A stretch of DNA of 64,000 nucleotides from NCBI RefSeq assembly GCF_050947335.1, contig NW_027473345.1, positions 496,001-560,000 of the forward strand, in the 5' to 3' direction. The notes below the pieces were generated by a model. That model did no database searches and was not told the origin of the DNA. It saw only the letters and a list, made by a program, of their open reading frames with translations. A program made the position numbers and the translations under genes. Position 1 is the stretch's first letter. Every line of letters begins with the position of its first letter. Of this stretch, positions 27,328-41,749 are shown piece after piece. The DNA comes from Megachile rotundata. Its lineage: Eukaryota; Arthropoda; Insecta; Hymenoptera; Megachilidae.

Positions 27328-30139
27328 ATTGTATGATTATGATTGTGTGAATGTGATTGTATGATTGTGATTGTATGATTGTGATTATATGATTGTGACT
27401 GTATGACTGTGATTGTATGATTGTGATTGTATGATTGTGATTGCATGATTGTTATTGTATGATTGTGATTGTATAATTGTGATTGTATGATTGTGATTGT
27501 ATCATTGTGATTGTATGATTGTGATTGTATCATTGTGATTGTATGATTGTGATTGTATGATTGTGATTCTATGATTGTGATTGTAGGATTGTGATTTTAC
27601 AATTGCGATTGTCTGATTGCGATTGTGTGATTGTGATTGTATGATTGTGTTTGTGTGATTGCGTTTGTATGATTCTAATTGTATGCATGTGAATGTATAA
27701 TTCTGATTGTATATTTGTGATAATATGATTGCGATTGTATGATTGCGATTGTATGATTGTGATTGTATGATTGTTATTGTATGATTGTGATGGTGTGATT
27801 GTGATTGCATGATTGTGATTGCATGATTATGATTGTATGATGGTGATTGTGTGATTGCGTTTGTATGATGCTAATTGTATGCATGTGAATGTATAATTCT
27901 GATTGTATGTTTGTGATAATGTGATTGCGATTGTAGGATTGTGATTGTATGGTTGTGATTGTAAGATTGTAATTATATGATTGCGATTGTATGATTGTGA
28001 CTGTATGATTGTGATTGTATGATTGTGATTGTATGATTGTGTTTGTATGATTGCGATTGTATGATTATGATTGTATGATTGTGATTGTATGATAGTGATT
28101 GTATCATTGTGATTGTGGGATTGCGTTTGTATAATTGTGATTGTATGATTGTGATTGTATGATTGTGATTGTATGATTGTAATTGTACGATTGTGATTGT
28201 ATGATTGTGATTGTATGATTGTGATAATATGATTGCGATTGTATGATTGCGATTGTATGATTGCGATTGCATGATTGTGATTGTATGATTGTTATTGTAT
28301 GATTGTGATTGTATGATTGTAATTGTACGATTGTGATTGTATGATTGTGATTGTATGATTGTACTTGCGTGATTGTGATTGTATCATTGTGAATATATAA
28401 TTGTATTTGAGTGACTGTGATTGCCGGATTGCTATTGTATAATTCTGATTGTATGATAGTGACTGTGTGATTGTGATTGTACGATTGTGGTTCTATGATT
28501 GTGATTGTATGATTGTTATTGTATGATTATGATTGTATGATTGTGATTGTATGATTGTGATTGTATCATTGTGATTGTATGATTGTGATTGTATGATTGT
28601 GATCCTATGATTGTGATTGTAGGATTGTGATAGTACAATTGCGATTGTCTGATTGCGATTGTGTGATTGCGAATGTATGATTGTGATTGTATGATTGTGA
28701 TTCTATGATTGTGATTGTATGATTGTGATTGTATGATTGTGATTGTATGATTGTGATTGTATGATTGTGATTGTATGATAGTGATGGTGTGATTGTGATT
28801 GCATGATTGTGATTGCATGATTGTGATTGTATAATGGTGATTGTGTGATTGCGTTTGTATGATGCTAATTGTATGCATGTGAATGTATAATTCTGATTGT
28901 ATGATTGCGATAATATGATTGCGATTGTAGGATTGTGATTGTATGATTGTGATTGTAAGATTGTAATTGTATGATCGTGATTGTATGATTGTGATTGTAT
29001 GATTGCGATTGTCTGATTGCGATTGTGTGATTGTGAATGTATGATTGTGATTCTATGATTGTGATTGAATGATTGTGATTGTATGATTGTGATTGTATGA
29101 TTGTGATTGTATGATTGTGATTGTATGATTGTGATTGTATGATTGTGATTGTATGATTGTGATTGTATGATTGTGATTGTATGATTGTGATTGTATGATT
29201 GTGATTGTATGATTGTGATTGTATGATTGTGATTGTATGATTGTGATTGTATGATAGTGACTGTGTGATTGTGATTGTACGATTGTGGTTCTATGATTGT
29301 GATTGTATGATTGTTATTGTATGATTGTGATTGTATGATTGTGATTGTATGATTGTGATTGTATGATTGTGATTGTATCATTGTGATTGTATGATTGTGA
29401 TTGTATGATTGTGAATGTATTATTGTGATTGTATGATTGTGAATGTATGATTGTGATTATATGATTGTGATTCTATGATTGTGATTGTAGGATTGTGATT
29501 GTATAATTGCGAGTGTCTGATTGCGATTGTGTGATTGTGATTGTATGATTGTGATTGTGTGATTGCGTTTGTATGATTCTAATTCTATGCATGTGAATGT
29601 ATAATTCTGATTGTATGTTCGTGATAATATGATTGCGATTGTAGGATTGTGATTGTATGATTGTGACTGTAAGATTGTAATTGTATGATTGTGATTGTAT
29701 GATTGTGATTGTATGATTGCGATTGTCTGATTGCGATTGTGTGATTGCGAATGTATGATTGTGATTTTATGATTGTGATTGTATGATTGTGATTGTATGA
29801 TTGTGATTGTGTGATGGCGTTTGTATGATTCTAATTGTATGCATGCGAATGTATAATTCTGATTGTATATTTGTGATAATATGATTGCGATTGTGTGATT
29901 GTGACTGTATGATTGTGATTGTTTGATTGTGATTGTATGATTGTGATTGTATGATTGTGATTGTATGATTGTGATTGTATGATTGTGATTGTATGATTGT
30001 GATCGTATCATTGTGATTGTATGATTGTGGTTGTATGATTGTGATTGTATGATTGCGATTGTATGATTGTGATTGTATGATTGTGATTGTATGATTGTGA
30101 TTGCATGATTGTGATTGTATGATTGTCATTGTATGATTG
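27328..30139. repeat. Block Q, copy 2
   Basis: Repeats 24,262-27,087 with very few differences; several stretches of over 300 bp look identical by eye. It holds A core 28385, exactly 3,066 bp (219 monomers) after core 25319, and the plain tract 29,071-29,252, again 13 units. A private change near 30,056 (TTGCG instead of TTGTG) distinguishes its right end. Confidence 0.87.
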
Positions 30140-30959
30140 TGGTTGTATGATTGTGATTGTATGATTGTGATTGTATGATTGTGACTGTAGGATTATGGTT
30201 CTATGGTTGTGATTGTATGATTGTGATTGTGTGATTGCGTTTGTATGATTCTAATTGTATGCATGTGCATGTATAATTCTGATTGTATGATTGTGATTGT
30301 ATGATTGTGATTGTGTGATTGTGATTGCATGATTGTGATTGTATGATTGTCATTGTACGATTGTGGTTGTATGATTGTGATTGTATGATTGTGATTGTAT
30401 GATTGTGATTGTATGATTCTGATTGTATGATTGTGATGGTGTGATTGTGATTGCATGATTGTGATTGCATGATTATGATTGTATAATGGTGATTGTGTGA
30501 TTGCGTTTGTATGATGCTAATTGTATGCATGTGAATGTATAATTCTGATTGTATGTTTGTGATAATATGATTGCGATTGTAGGATTGTGATTGTATGATT
30601 GTGATTGTAAGATTGTAATTGTATGATTGTGATTGCATGATTTTGATTGTATGATTGCGATTGTCTGATTGCGATTGTGTGATTGTGAATGTATGATTGT
30701 GATTCTATGATTGTGGTTGTATGATTGTGATTGTATGATTGTGATTGTATGATTGTGACTGTAGGATTATGATTCTATGATTGTGATTGTATGATTGTGA
30801 TTGTATGATTGTGAATGTATGATTGTGATTGTATGATTGTGATTGTATGATTGTGATTATATGATTGTGATTCTATGATTGTGATTGTAGGATTGTGATT
30901 GTATAATTGCGAGTGTCTGATTGCGATTGTGTGATTGTGATTGTATGATTGTGATTGTG
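30140..30959. repeat. Fragment of the left part of block M
   Basis: Continues from block Q into sequence matching 9,047-9,950 at offset 21,093, becoming 21,009 after about 30,320. The 84-bp difference is a loss of six monomers that removed a run present in M1, M2 and M3. It shares GCATGTGCATG with M1 and M3. It ends at about 30,960, where the sequence switches to the pattern of 11.8 kb and 23.2 kb. Confidence 0.75.
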
Positions 30960-33900
30960 TGATTGCGTTTGTATGATTCTAATTGTATGCATGTGAATGT
31001 ATAATTCTGATTGTATATTTGTGATAATATGATTGCGATTGTATGATTGCGATTGTATGATTGTGATTGTATGATTGTTATTGTATGATTGTGATTGTAG
31101 GATTGTGATTGTATGATTGTGATTGTATGATTGTGATTGTATGATTGTGATTGTATGATTGTAATGGTGTGATTGTGATTGCATGATTGTGATTGCATGA
31201 TTGTGATTGTATGATGGTGATTGTGTGATTGCGTTTGTATGATGCTAATTGTATGCATGTGAATGTATAATTCTGATTGTATGTTTGTGATAATGTGATT
31301 GCGATTGTAGGATTGTGATTGTATGGTTGTGATTGTAAGATTGTAATTGTATGATTGTGATTGTATTATTTTGATTGTATAATTGTGATTGTATGAATGT
31401 AATTGTATGATTGTGATTGTATGATTGCGATTGTATGATTGTGATTGTATGACTGTGATTGTATGATTGTGATCGTAAGACTGTGATTGTATGATTGTGA
31501 TTGTATGATTGTGATTGTATGATTGTGATTGTATGATTGTGATTGTATGATTGTGATTGTATGATTGTGATTGTATGATTTTGATTGTATAATTCTGATT
31601 GTGTGATAGTGATTGTGTGATTGTGACTGCATGGTTGTGATTCTATGATTGTGATTGTATGATTGTAATTGTACGATTATGATTGTATGATTGTGATTGT
31701 ATGATTCTACTTGCGTGATTGTGATTGTATGATTGTGAATATATAATTGTATTTGAGTTACTGTGATTGCCAGATTGCTATTGTATAATTCTGATTGTAT
31801 GATAGTGATTGTGTGATTTTGATTGTACGATTGTGGTTCTATGATTGTGATTGTATGATTGTGATTGTATGATTGTGATTGTATGATTGTGATTGTATGA
31901 TTGTGATTGTATGATTGTGATTGTATGATTGTGATTGTATGATTGTGATTGTATGATTGTCATTGTATTATTGTGATTGTATGATTGTGATTGTATGATT
32001 GTGATTGTATGACTGTGATTGTATGATTGTGATTGTATGATTGTGATCGTAAGACTGTGATTGTATGATTGTGATTGTATAATTGTGATTGTATGATTGT
32101 GATTGCATGATTGTGATTGTGTGATTGTGATTGTACGATTGTGGTTCTATGATTGTAATTGTATGATTGTGTTTGTATAATTGTGATTGTATGATTGTGA
32201 TTGTATGATTGTGATTGTATGATTGTGATTGTATGATTGTGATTGTATGATTGTGATTGTATGATTGTGATTGTATGATTGTGATTGTATGATTGTGATT
32301 GTATGATTGTGATTGTATGATTGTGATTGTATGATTGTGATTGTGTGATTGTGATTGTGTGATTGCGTTTGTATGATTCTAATTGTATGCATGTGAATGT
32401 ATAATTCTGATTGTATGATTGTGATAATATGATTGCGATTGTATGATTGTGACTGTATGATTGTGATTGTATGATTGTGATTGTATGATTGTGTTTATAT
32501 GATTGCGATTGTATGATTATGATTGTGTGAATGTGATTGTATGATTGTGATTGTATGATTGTGATTGTATGATTGTGATTGCATGATTGTTATTGTATGA
32601 TTGTGATTGTATAATTGTGATTGTATGATTGTGATTGTATCATTGTGATTGTATGATTGTGATTGTATCATTGTGATTGTATGATTGTGATTGTATGATT
32701 GTGATTCTATGATTGTGATTGTAGGATTGTGATTGTACAATTGCGATTGTCTGATTGCGATTGTGAGATTGTGATTGTATGATTGTGTTTGTGTGATTGC
32801 GTTTGTATGATTCTAATTGTATGCATGTGAATGTATAATTCTGATTGTATATTTGTGATAATATGATTGCGATTGTATGATTGCGATTGTATGATTGTGA
32901 TTGTATGATTGTTATTGTATGATTGTGATTGTATGATTGTGATTGTATGATTGTGATTGTATGATTGTGATTGTATGATTGTGATTGTATGATTGTGATT
33001 GTATGATTGTGATTGTATGATTGTGATGGTGTGCTTGTGATTTCATGATTGTGATTGCATGATTGTGATTGTATGATGGTGATTGTGTGATTGCGTTTGT
33101 ATGATGCTAATTGTATGCATATGAATGTATAATTCTGATTGTATGTTTGTGATAATGTGATTGCGATTGTAGGATTGTGATTGTATGGTTGTGATTGTAA
33201 GATTGTAATTGTGTCATTGTGATTGTATTATTTTGATTGTATAATTGTGATTGTATGAATGTAATTGTATGATTGTGATTGTATGATTGCGATTGTATGA
33301 TTGTGATTGTATGACTGTGATTGTATGATTGTGATTGTATGATTGTGATCGTAAGACTGTGATTGTATGATTGTGATTGTATGATTGTGATTGTATGATT
33401 GTGATTGTATGATTGTGATTGCATGATTGTGATTGTGTGATTGTGATTGTACGATTGTGGTTCTATGATTGTAATTGTATGATTGTGTTTGAATAATTGT
33501 GATTGGATGATTGTGATTGTATGATTGTGATTGTATGATTGTGATTGTATGATTGTGATTGTATGATTGTGATTGTATGATTGTGATTGTATGATTGTGA
33601 TTGTATGATTGTGATTGTATGATTATGATTGTATGATTGTGATTGTATGATTGTGATTGTATGATTGTGATTGTATGATTGTGATTCTATGATTGTGATT
33701 CTATGATTGTAATTGTATGAATATGATTGTATGATTGTGATTGTGTGATTGCGTTTGTATGATTGTAATTGTATGCATGTGAATGTATAGTTCTGATTGT
33801 ATGATTGTGATTGTATGATTGTGATTGTGTGATTGTGATTGTATGATTGTGATTGTATGATTGTGATTGTATGATTGTGATTGTGTGATTGTGATTGTGT

Positions 33901-34824
33901 GATTGCGTTTGTATGATTCTAATTGTATGCATGTGAATGTATAATTCTGATTGTATGATTGTGATAATATGATTGCGATTGTATGATTGTGACTGTATGA
34001 TTGTGATTGTATGATTGTGATTGTATGATTGTGTTTATATGATTGCGATTGTATGATTATGATTGTGTGAATGTGATTGTATGATTGTGATTGTATGATT
34101 GTGATTATATGATTGTGACTGTATGACTGTGATTGTATGATTGTGATTGTATGATTGTGATTGCATGATTGTTATTGTATGATTGTGATTGTATAATTGT
34201 GATTGTATGATTGTGATTGTATCATTGTGATTGTATGATTGTGATTGTATCATTGTGATTGTATGATTGTGATTGTATGATTGTGATTCTATGATTGTGA
34301 TTGTAGGATTGTGATTTTACAATTGCGATTGTCTGATTGCGATTGTGTGATTGTGATTGTATGATTGTGTTTGTGTGATTGCGTTTGTATGATTCTAATT
34401 GTATGCATGTGAATGTATAATTCTGATTGTATATTTGTGATAATATGATTGCGATTGTATGATTGCGATTGTATGATTGTGATTGTATGATTGTTATTGT
34501 ATGATTGTGATGGTGTGATTGTGATTGCATGATTGTGATTGCATGATTATGATTGTATGATGGTGATTGTGTGATTGCGTTTGTATGATGCTAATTGTAT
34601 GCATGTGAATGTATAATTCTGATTGTATGTTTGTGATAATGTGATTGCGATTGTAGGATTGTGATTGTATGGTTGTGATTGTAAGATTGTAATTGTATGA
34701 TTGCGATTGTATGATTGTGACTGTATGATTGTGATTGTATGATTGTGATTGTATGATTGTGTTTGTATGATTGCGATTGTATGATTATGATTGTATGATT
34801 GTGATTGTATGATTGTGATTGTAT
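30960..34824. repeat. End of block M and block N, copy 2
   Basis: Matches 42.48-46.3 kb at an offset of 11,522, then 11,536 bp, and matches 12.69-15.34 kb at 19,180/19,194. It contains B core 31731. The one-monomer shift between 11,522 and 11,536 falls between 31.96 and 32.5 kb. It shares GATTATTTTGATTG near 31,365 and GCATATGAATG near 33,117 with its partners. Confidence 0.85.
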
Positions 34825-36798
34825 GATAGTGATTGTATCATTGTGATTGTGGGATTGCGTTTGTATAATTGTGATTGTATGATTGTGATTGTATGATTGT
34901 GATTGTATGATTGTGATTGTATGATTGTAATTGTACGATTGTGATTGTATGATTGTGATTGTATGATTGTGATAATATGATTGCGATTGTATGATTGCGA
35001 TTGTATGATTGCGATTGCATGATTGTGATTGTATGATTGTTATTGTATGATTGTGATTGTATGATTGTAATTGTACGATTGTGATTGTATGATTGTGATT
35101 GTATGATTGTACTTGCGTGATTGTGATTGTATCATTGTGAATATATAATTGTATTTGAGTGACTGTGATTGCCGGATTGCTATTGTATAATTCTGATTGT
35201 ATGATAGTGACTGTGTGATTGTGATTGTACGATTGTGGTTCTATGATTGTGATTGTATGATTGTTATTGTATGATTATGATTGTATGATTGTGATTGTAT
35301 GATTGTGATTGTATCATTGTGATTGTATGATTGTGATTGTATGATTGTGATCCTATGATTGTGATTGTAGGATTGTGATAGTACAATTGCGATTGCCTGA
35401 TTGCGATTTTGTGATTGCGAATGTATGATTGTGATTGTATGATTGTGATTCTATGATTGTGATTGTATGATTGTGATTGTATGATTGTGATTGTATGATT
35501 GTGATTGTATGATTGTGATTGTATGATAGTGATGGTGTGATTGTGATTGCATGATTGTGATTGCATGATTGTGATTGCATGATTGTGATTGTATAATGGT
35601 GATTGTGTGATTGCGTTTGTATGATGCTAATTGTATGCATGTGAATGTATAATTCTGATTGTATGATTGCGATAATATGATTGCGATTGTAGGATTGTGA
35701 TTGTATGATTGTGATTGTAAGATTGTAATTGTATGATCGTGATTGTATGATTGTGATTGTATGATTGCGATTGTCTGATTGCGATTGTGTGATTGTGAAT
35801 GTATGATTGTGATTCTATGATTGTGATTGAATGATTGTGATTGTATGATTGTGATTGTATGATTGTGATTGTATGATTGTGATTGTATGATTGTGATTGT
35901 ATGATTGTGATTGTATGATTGTGATTGTATGATTGTGATTGTATGATTGTGATTGTATGATTGTGATTGTATGATTGTGATTGTATGATTGTGATTGTAT
36001 GATTGTGATTGTATGATAGTGACTGTGTGATTGTGATTGTACGATTGTGGTTCTATGATTGTGATTGTATGATTGTTATTGTATGATTGTGATTGTATGA
36101 TTGTGATTGTATGATTGTGATTGTATGATTGTGATTGTATCATTGTGATTGTATGATTGTGATTGTATGATTGTGAATGTATTATTGTGATTGTATGATT
36201 GTGAATGTATGATTGTGATTATATGATTGTGATTCTATGATTGTGATTGTAGGATTGTGATTGTATAATTGCGAGTGTCTGATTGCGATTGTGTGATTGT
36301 GATTGTATGATTGTGATTGTGTGATTGCGTTTGTATGATTCTAATTCTATGCATGTGAATGTATAATTCTGATTGTATGTTCGTGATAATATGATTGCGA
36401 TTGTAGGATTGTGATTGTATGATTGTGACTGTAAGATTGTAATTGTATGATTGTGATTGTATGATTGTGATTGTATGATTGCGATTGTCTGATTGCGATT
36501 GTGTGATTGCGAATGTATGATTGTGATTTTATGATTGTGATTGTATGATTGTGATTGTATGATTGTGATTGTGTGATGGCGTTTGTATGATTCTAATTGT
36601 ATGCATGCGAATGTATAATTCTGATTGTATATTTGTGATAATATGAATGCGATTGTGTGATTGTGACTGTATGATTGTGATTGTTTGATTGTGCTTGTAT
36701 GATTGTGATTGTATGATTGTGATTGTATGATTGTGATTGTATGATTGTGATTGTATGATTGTGATCGTATCATTGTGATTGTATGATTGTGGTTGTAT
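34825..36798. repeat. 1,974-bp tandem duplication, first copy
   Basis: Begins at the monomer GATAGTGATTGTAT before GATTGTGGGATTGCG. Its A core (35133) is repeated exactly 1,974 bp later (141 monomers). Two variants occur in no other part of the window that I examined: TTGCCTGATTGCGATTTTG at 35,393 and GATTGTGCTTG at 36,688, each present again in the second copy. The same region otherwise corresponds to 46.3-48.3 kb at offset about 11,520. Confidence 0.88.
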
Positions 36799-38780
36799 GA
36801 TAGTGATTGTATCATTGTGATTGTGGGATTGCGTTTGTATAATTGTGATTGTATGATTGTGATTGTATGATTGTGATTGTATGATTGTGATTGTATGATT
36901 GTAATTGTACGATTGTGATTGTATGATTGTGATTGTATGATTGTGATAATATGATTGCGATTGTATGATTGCGATTGTATGATTGCGATTGCATGATTGT
37001 GATTGTATGATTGTTATTGTATGATTGTGATTGTATGATTGTAATTGTACGATTGTGATTGTATGATTGTGATTGTATGATTGTACTTGCGTGATTGTGA
37101 TTGTATCATTGTGAATATATAATTGTATTTGAGTGACTGTGATTGCCGGATTGCTATTGTATAATTCTGATTGTATGATAGTGACTGTGTGATTGTGATT
37201 GTACGATTGTGGTTCTATGATTGTGATTGTATGATTGTTATTGTATGATTATGATTGTATGATTGTGATTGTATGATTGTGATTGTATCATTGTGATTGT
37301 ATGATTGTGATTGTATGATTGTGATCCTATGATTGTGATTGTAGGATTGTGATAGTACAATTGCGATTGCCTGATTGCGATTTTGTGATTGCGAATGTAT
37401 GATTGTGATTGTATGATTGTGATTCTATGATTGTGATTGTATGATTGTGATTGTATGATTGTGATTGTATGATTGTGATTGTATGATTGTGATTGTATGA
37501 TTGTGATTGTATGATAGTGATGGTGTGATTGTGATTGCATGATTGTGATTGCATGATTGTGATTGCATGATTGTGATTGTATAATGGTGATTGTGTGATT
37601 GCGTTTGTATGATGCTAATTGTATGCATGTGAATGTATAATTCTGATTGTATGATTGCGATAATATGATTGCGATTGTAGGATTGTGATTGTATGATTGT
37701 GATTGTAAGATTGTAATTGTATGATCGTGATTGTATGATTGTGATTGTATGATTGCGATTGTCTGATTGCGATTGTGTGATTGTGAATGTATGATTGTGA
37801 TTCTATGATTGTGATTGAATGATTGTGATTGTATGATTGTGATTGTATGATTGTGATTGTATGATTGTGATTGTATGATTGTGATTGTATGATTGTGATT
37901 GTATGATTGTGATTGTATGATTGTGATTGTATGATTGTGATTGTATGATTGTGATTGTATGATTGTGATTGTATGATTGTGATTGTATGATTGTGATTGT
38001 ATGATAGTGACTGTGTGATTGTGATTGTACGATTGTGGTTCTATGATTGTGATTGTATGATTGTTATTGTATGATTGTGATTGTATGATTGTGATTGTAT
38101 GATTGTGATTGTATGATTGTGATTGTATCATTGTGATTGTATGATTGTGATTGTATGATTGTGAATGTATTATTGTGATTGTATGATTGTGAATGTATGA
38201 TTGTGATTATATGATTGTGATTCTATGATTGTGATTGTAGGATTGTGATTGTATAATTGCGAGTGTCTGATTGCGATTGTGTGATTGTGATTGTATGATT
38301 GTGATTGTGTGATTGCGTTTGTATGATTCTAATTCTATGCATGTGAATGTATAATTCTGATTGTATGTTCGTGATAATATGATTGCGATTGTAGGATTGT
38401 GATTGTATGATTGTGACTGTAAGATTGTAATTGTATGATTGTGATTGTATGATTGTGATTGTATGATTGCGATTGTCTGATTGCGATTGTGTGATTGCGA
38501 ATGTATGATTGTGATTTTATGATTGTGATTGTATGATTGTGATTGTATGATTGTGATTGTGTGATGGCGTTTGTATGATTCTAATTGTATGCATGCGAAT
38601 GTATAATTCTGATTGTATATTTGTGATAATATGATTGCGATTGTGTGATTGTGACTGTATGATTGTGATTGTTTGATTGTGCTTGTATGATTGTGATTGT
38701 ATGATTGTGATTGTATGATTGTGATTGTATGATTGTGATTGTATGATTGTGATCGTATCATTGTGATTGTATGATTGTGG
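36799..38780. repeat. 1,974-bp tandem duplication, second copy
   Basis: Starts at the junction where GGTTGTATGA runs straight into TAGTGATTGTATC; other copies continue there with plain monomers. A core 37107 and the shared private variants at 37,367 and 38,676 mark it as a copy of 34,825-36,798. The right part is offset by 1,988 bp, meaning one extra monomer. Beyond about 38,780 the sequence continues as block M instead of repeating. Confidence 0.86.
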
Positions 38781-41749
38781 TTGTATGATTGTGATTGTAT
38801 GATTGTGATTGTATGATTGTGATTGTATGATTGTGATTGTATGATTGTGATTGCATGATTGTGATTGTATGATTGTCATTGTATGATTGTGGTTGTATGA
38901 TTGTGATTGTATGATTGTGATTGTATGATTGTGACTGTAGGATTATGGTTCTATGGTTGTGATTGTATGATTGTGGTTGCGTGATTGCGTTTGTATGATT
39001 CTAATTGTATGCATGTGCATGTATAATTCTGATTGTATGATTGTGATTGTATGATTGTGATTGTGTGATTGTGATTGTATGATTGTGATTGTATGATTGT
39101 GATTGTATGACTGTGATTGTATGATTGTGATTGTATAATTGTGATTGTATAATTGTGATTGCATGATTGTGATTGTATGATTGTCATTGTACGATTGTGG
39201 TTGTATGATTGTGATTGTATGATTGTGATTGTATGATTATGATTGTATGATTCTGATTGTATGATTGTGATGGTGTGATTGTGATTGCATGATTGTGATT
39301 GCATGATTATGATTGTATAATGGTGATTGTGTGATTGCGTTTGTATGATGCTAATTGTATGCATGTGAATGTATAATTCTGATTGTATGTTTGTGATAAT
39401 ATGATTGCGATTGTAGGATTGTGATTGTATGATTGTGATTGTAAGATTGTAATTGTATGATTGTGATTGCATGATTTTGATTGTATGATTGCGATTGTCT
39501 GATTGCGATTGTGTGATTGTGAATGTATGATTGTGATTCTATGATTGTGGTTGTATGATTGTGATTGTATGATTGTGATTGTATGATTGTGACTGTAGGA
39601 TTATGATTCTATGATTGTGATTGTATGATTGTCATTGTATGATTGTGAATGTATGATTGTGATTGTATGATTGTGATTGTATGATTGTGATTATATGATT
39701 GTGATTCTATGATTGTGATTGTAGGATTGTGATTGTATAATTGCGAGTGTCTGATTGCGATTGTGTGATTGTGATTGTATGATTGTGATTGTGTGATTGC
39801 GTTTGTATGATTCTAATTCTATGCATGTGAATGTATAATTCTGATTGTATGTTTGTGATAATATGATTGCGATTGTATGATTGCGATTGTATGATTGCGA
39901 TTGCATGATTGTGATTGTATGATTGTTATTGTATGATTGTGATTGTATGATTGTAATTGTACGATTGTGATTGTATGATTGTGATTGTATGATTGTACTT
40001 GCGTGATTGTGATTGTATCATTGTGAATATATAATTGTATTTGAGTGACTGTGATTGCCGGATTGCTATTGTATAATTCTGATTGTATGATAGTGACTGT
40101 ATGATTGTGATTGTACGATTGTGGTTCTATGATTGTGATTGTATGATTGTTATTGTATGACTGTGATTGTATGATTGTGATTGTGTGATTGTGATTGTAT
40201 CATTGTGATTGTATGATTGTGATTGTATGATTGTGATCCTATGATTGTGATTGTAGGATTGTGATAGTACAATTGCGATTGTCTGATTGCGATTGTGTGA
40301 TTGCGAATGTATGATTGTGATTGTATGATTGTGATTGTATGATTGTGATTGTATGATTGTGATTGTATGATTGTGATTGTATGATTGTGATTGTATGATT
40401 GTGATTGTATGATAGTGATGGTGTGATTGTGATTGCATGATTGTGATTGTATGATTGTGATTGTATGATTGTGATTGTATGATTTTGATTGTATAATTCT
40501 GATTGTGTGATAGTGATTGTGTGATTGTGACTGCATGGTTGTGATTCTATGATTGTGATTGTATGATTGTAATTGTACGATTATGATTGTATGATTGTGA
40601 TTGTATGATTCTACTTGCGTGATTGTGATTGTATGATTGTGAATATATAATTGTATTTGAGTTACTGTGATTGCCAGATTGCTATTGTATAATTCTGATT
40701 GTATGATAGTGATTGTGTGATTTTGATTGTACGATTGTGGTTCTATGATTGTGATTGTATGATTGTGATTGTATGATTGTGATTTTATGATTGTGATTGT
40801 ATGATTGTGATTGTATGATTGTCATAGTATGATTGTGATTGTATGATTGTGATTGTATGATTGTGATTGTATGACTGTGATTGTATGATTGTGATTGTAT
40901 GATTGTGATCGTAAGACTGTGATTGTATGATTGTGATTGTATGATTGTGATTGTATGATTGTGATTGCATGATTGTGATTGTGTGATTGTGATTGTATGA
41001 TTGTGGTTCTATGATTGTAATTGTATGATTGTGTTTGTATAATTGTGATTGTATGATTGTGATTGTATGATTGTGATTGTATGATTGTGATTGTATGATT
41101 GTGATTGTATGATTGTGACTGTATGATTGTGATTGTATGATTGTGACTGTGTGATAGTGATTGTGTGATTGCGTTTGTATGATTCTAATTGTATGCATGT
41201 GAATGTATAATTCTGATTGTATGATTGTGATAATATGAATGCGATTGTATGATTGTGACTGTATGATTGTGATTGTATGATTGTGATTGTATGATTGTGT
41301 TTATATGATTGCGATTGTGTGATTATGATTGTGTGAATGTGATTGTATGATTGTGATTGTATGATTGTGATTATATGATTGTGATTGTATGACTGTGATT
41401 GTATGATTGTGATTGTATGATTGTGATTGCATGATTGTTATTGTATGATTGTGATTGTATAATTGTGGTTGTATGATTGTGATTGTATCATTGTGATTGT
41501 ATGATTGTGATTGTATCATTGTGATTGTATGATTGTGATTGTATGATTGTGATTCTATGATTGTGATTGTAGGATTGTGATTGTACAATTGCGATTGTCT
41601 GATTGCGATTGTGTGATTGTGATTGTATGATTGTGTTTGTGCGATTGCGTTTGTATGATTCTAATTGTATGCATGTGAATGTATAATTCTGATTGTATAT
41701 TTGTGATAATATGATTGCGATTGTATGATTGCGATTGTATGATTGTGAT
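38193..41749. repeat. Block M, copy 3, left and middle part
   Basis: Matches 8,350 onward at offset 29,843, then 29,848 after the place of the 5-bp deletion in M1, and matches 19,740 onward at 18,452. It contains A core 40019 and B core 40635. It has lost the GATTCTATG variant near 40,330, reading plain monomers there. From 40,893 its sequence is duplicated in tandem. Confidence 0.85.
40893..41749. repeat. 840-bp tandem duplication, first copy
   Basis: Identical to 41,733-42,589 at offset 840 bp (60 monomers) except two substitutions I found: GCGATTGTGTG at 41,321-41,331 versus GTATG in the second copy, and AATTGTGGTTG near 41,461 versus AATTGTGATTG. The homology is 857 bp, so the junction lies in a 17-bp shared stretch at 41,733-41,749. 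Confidence 0.92.
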
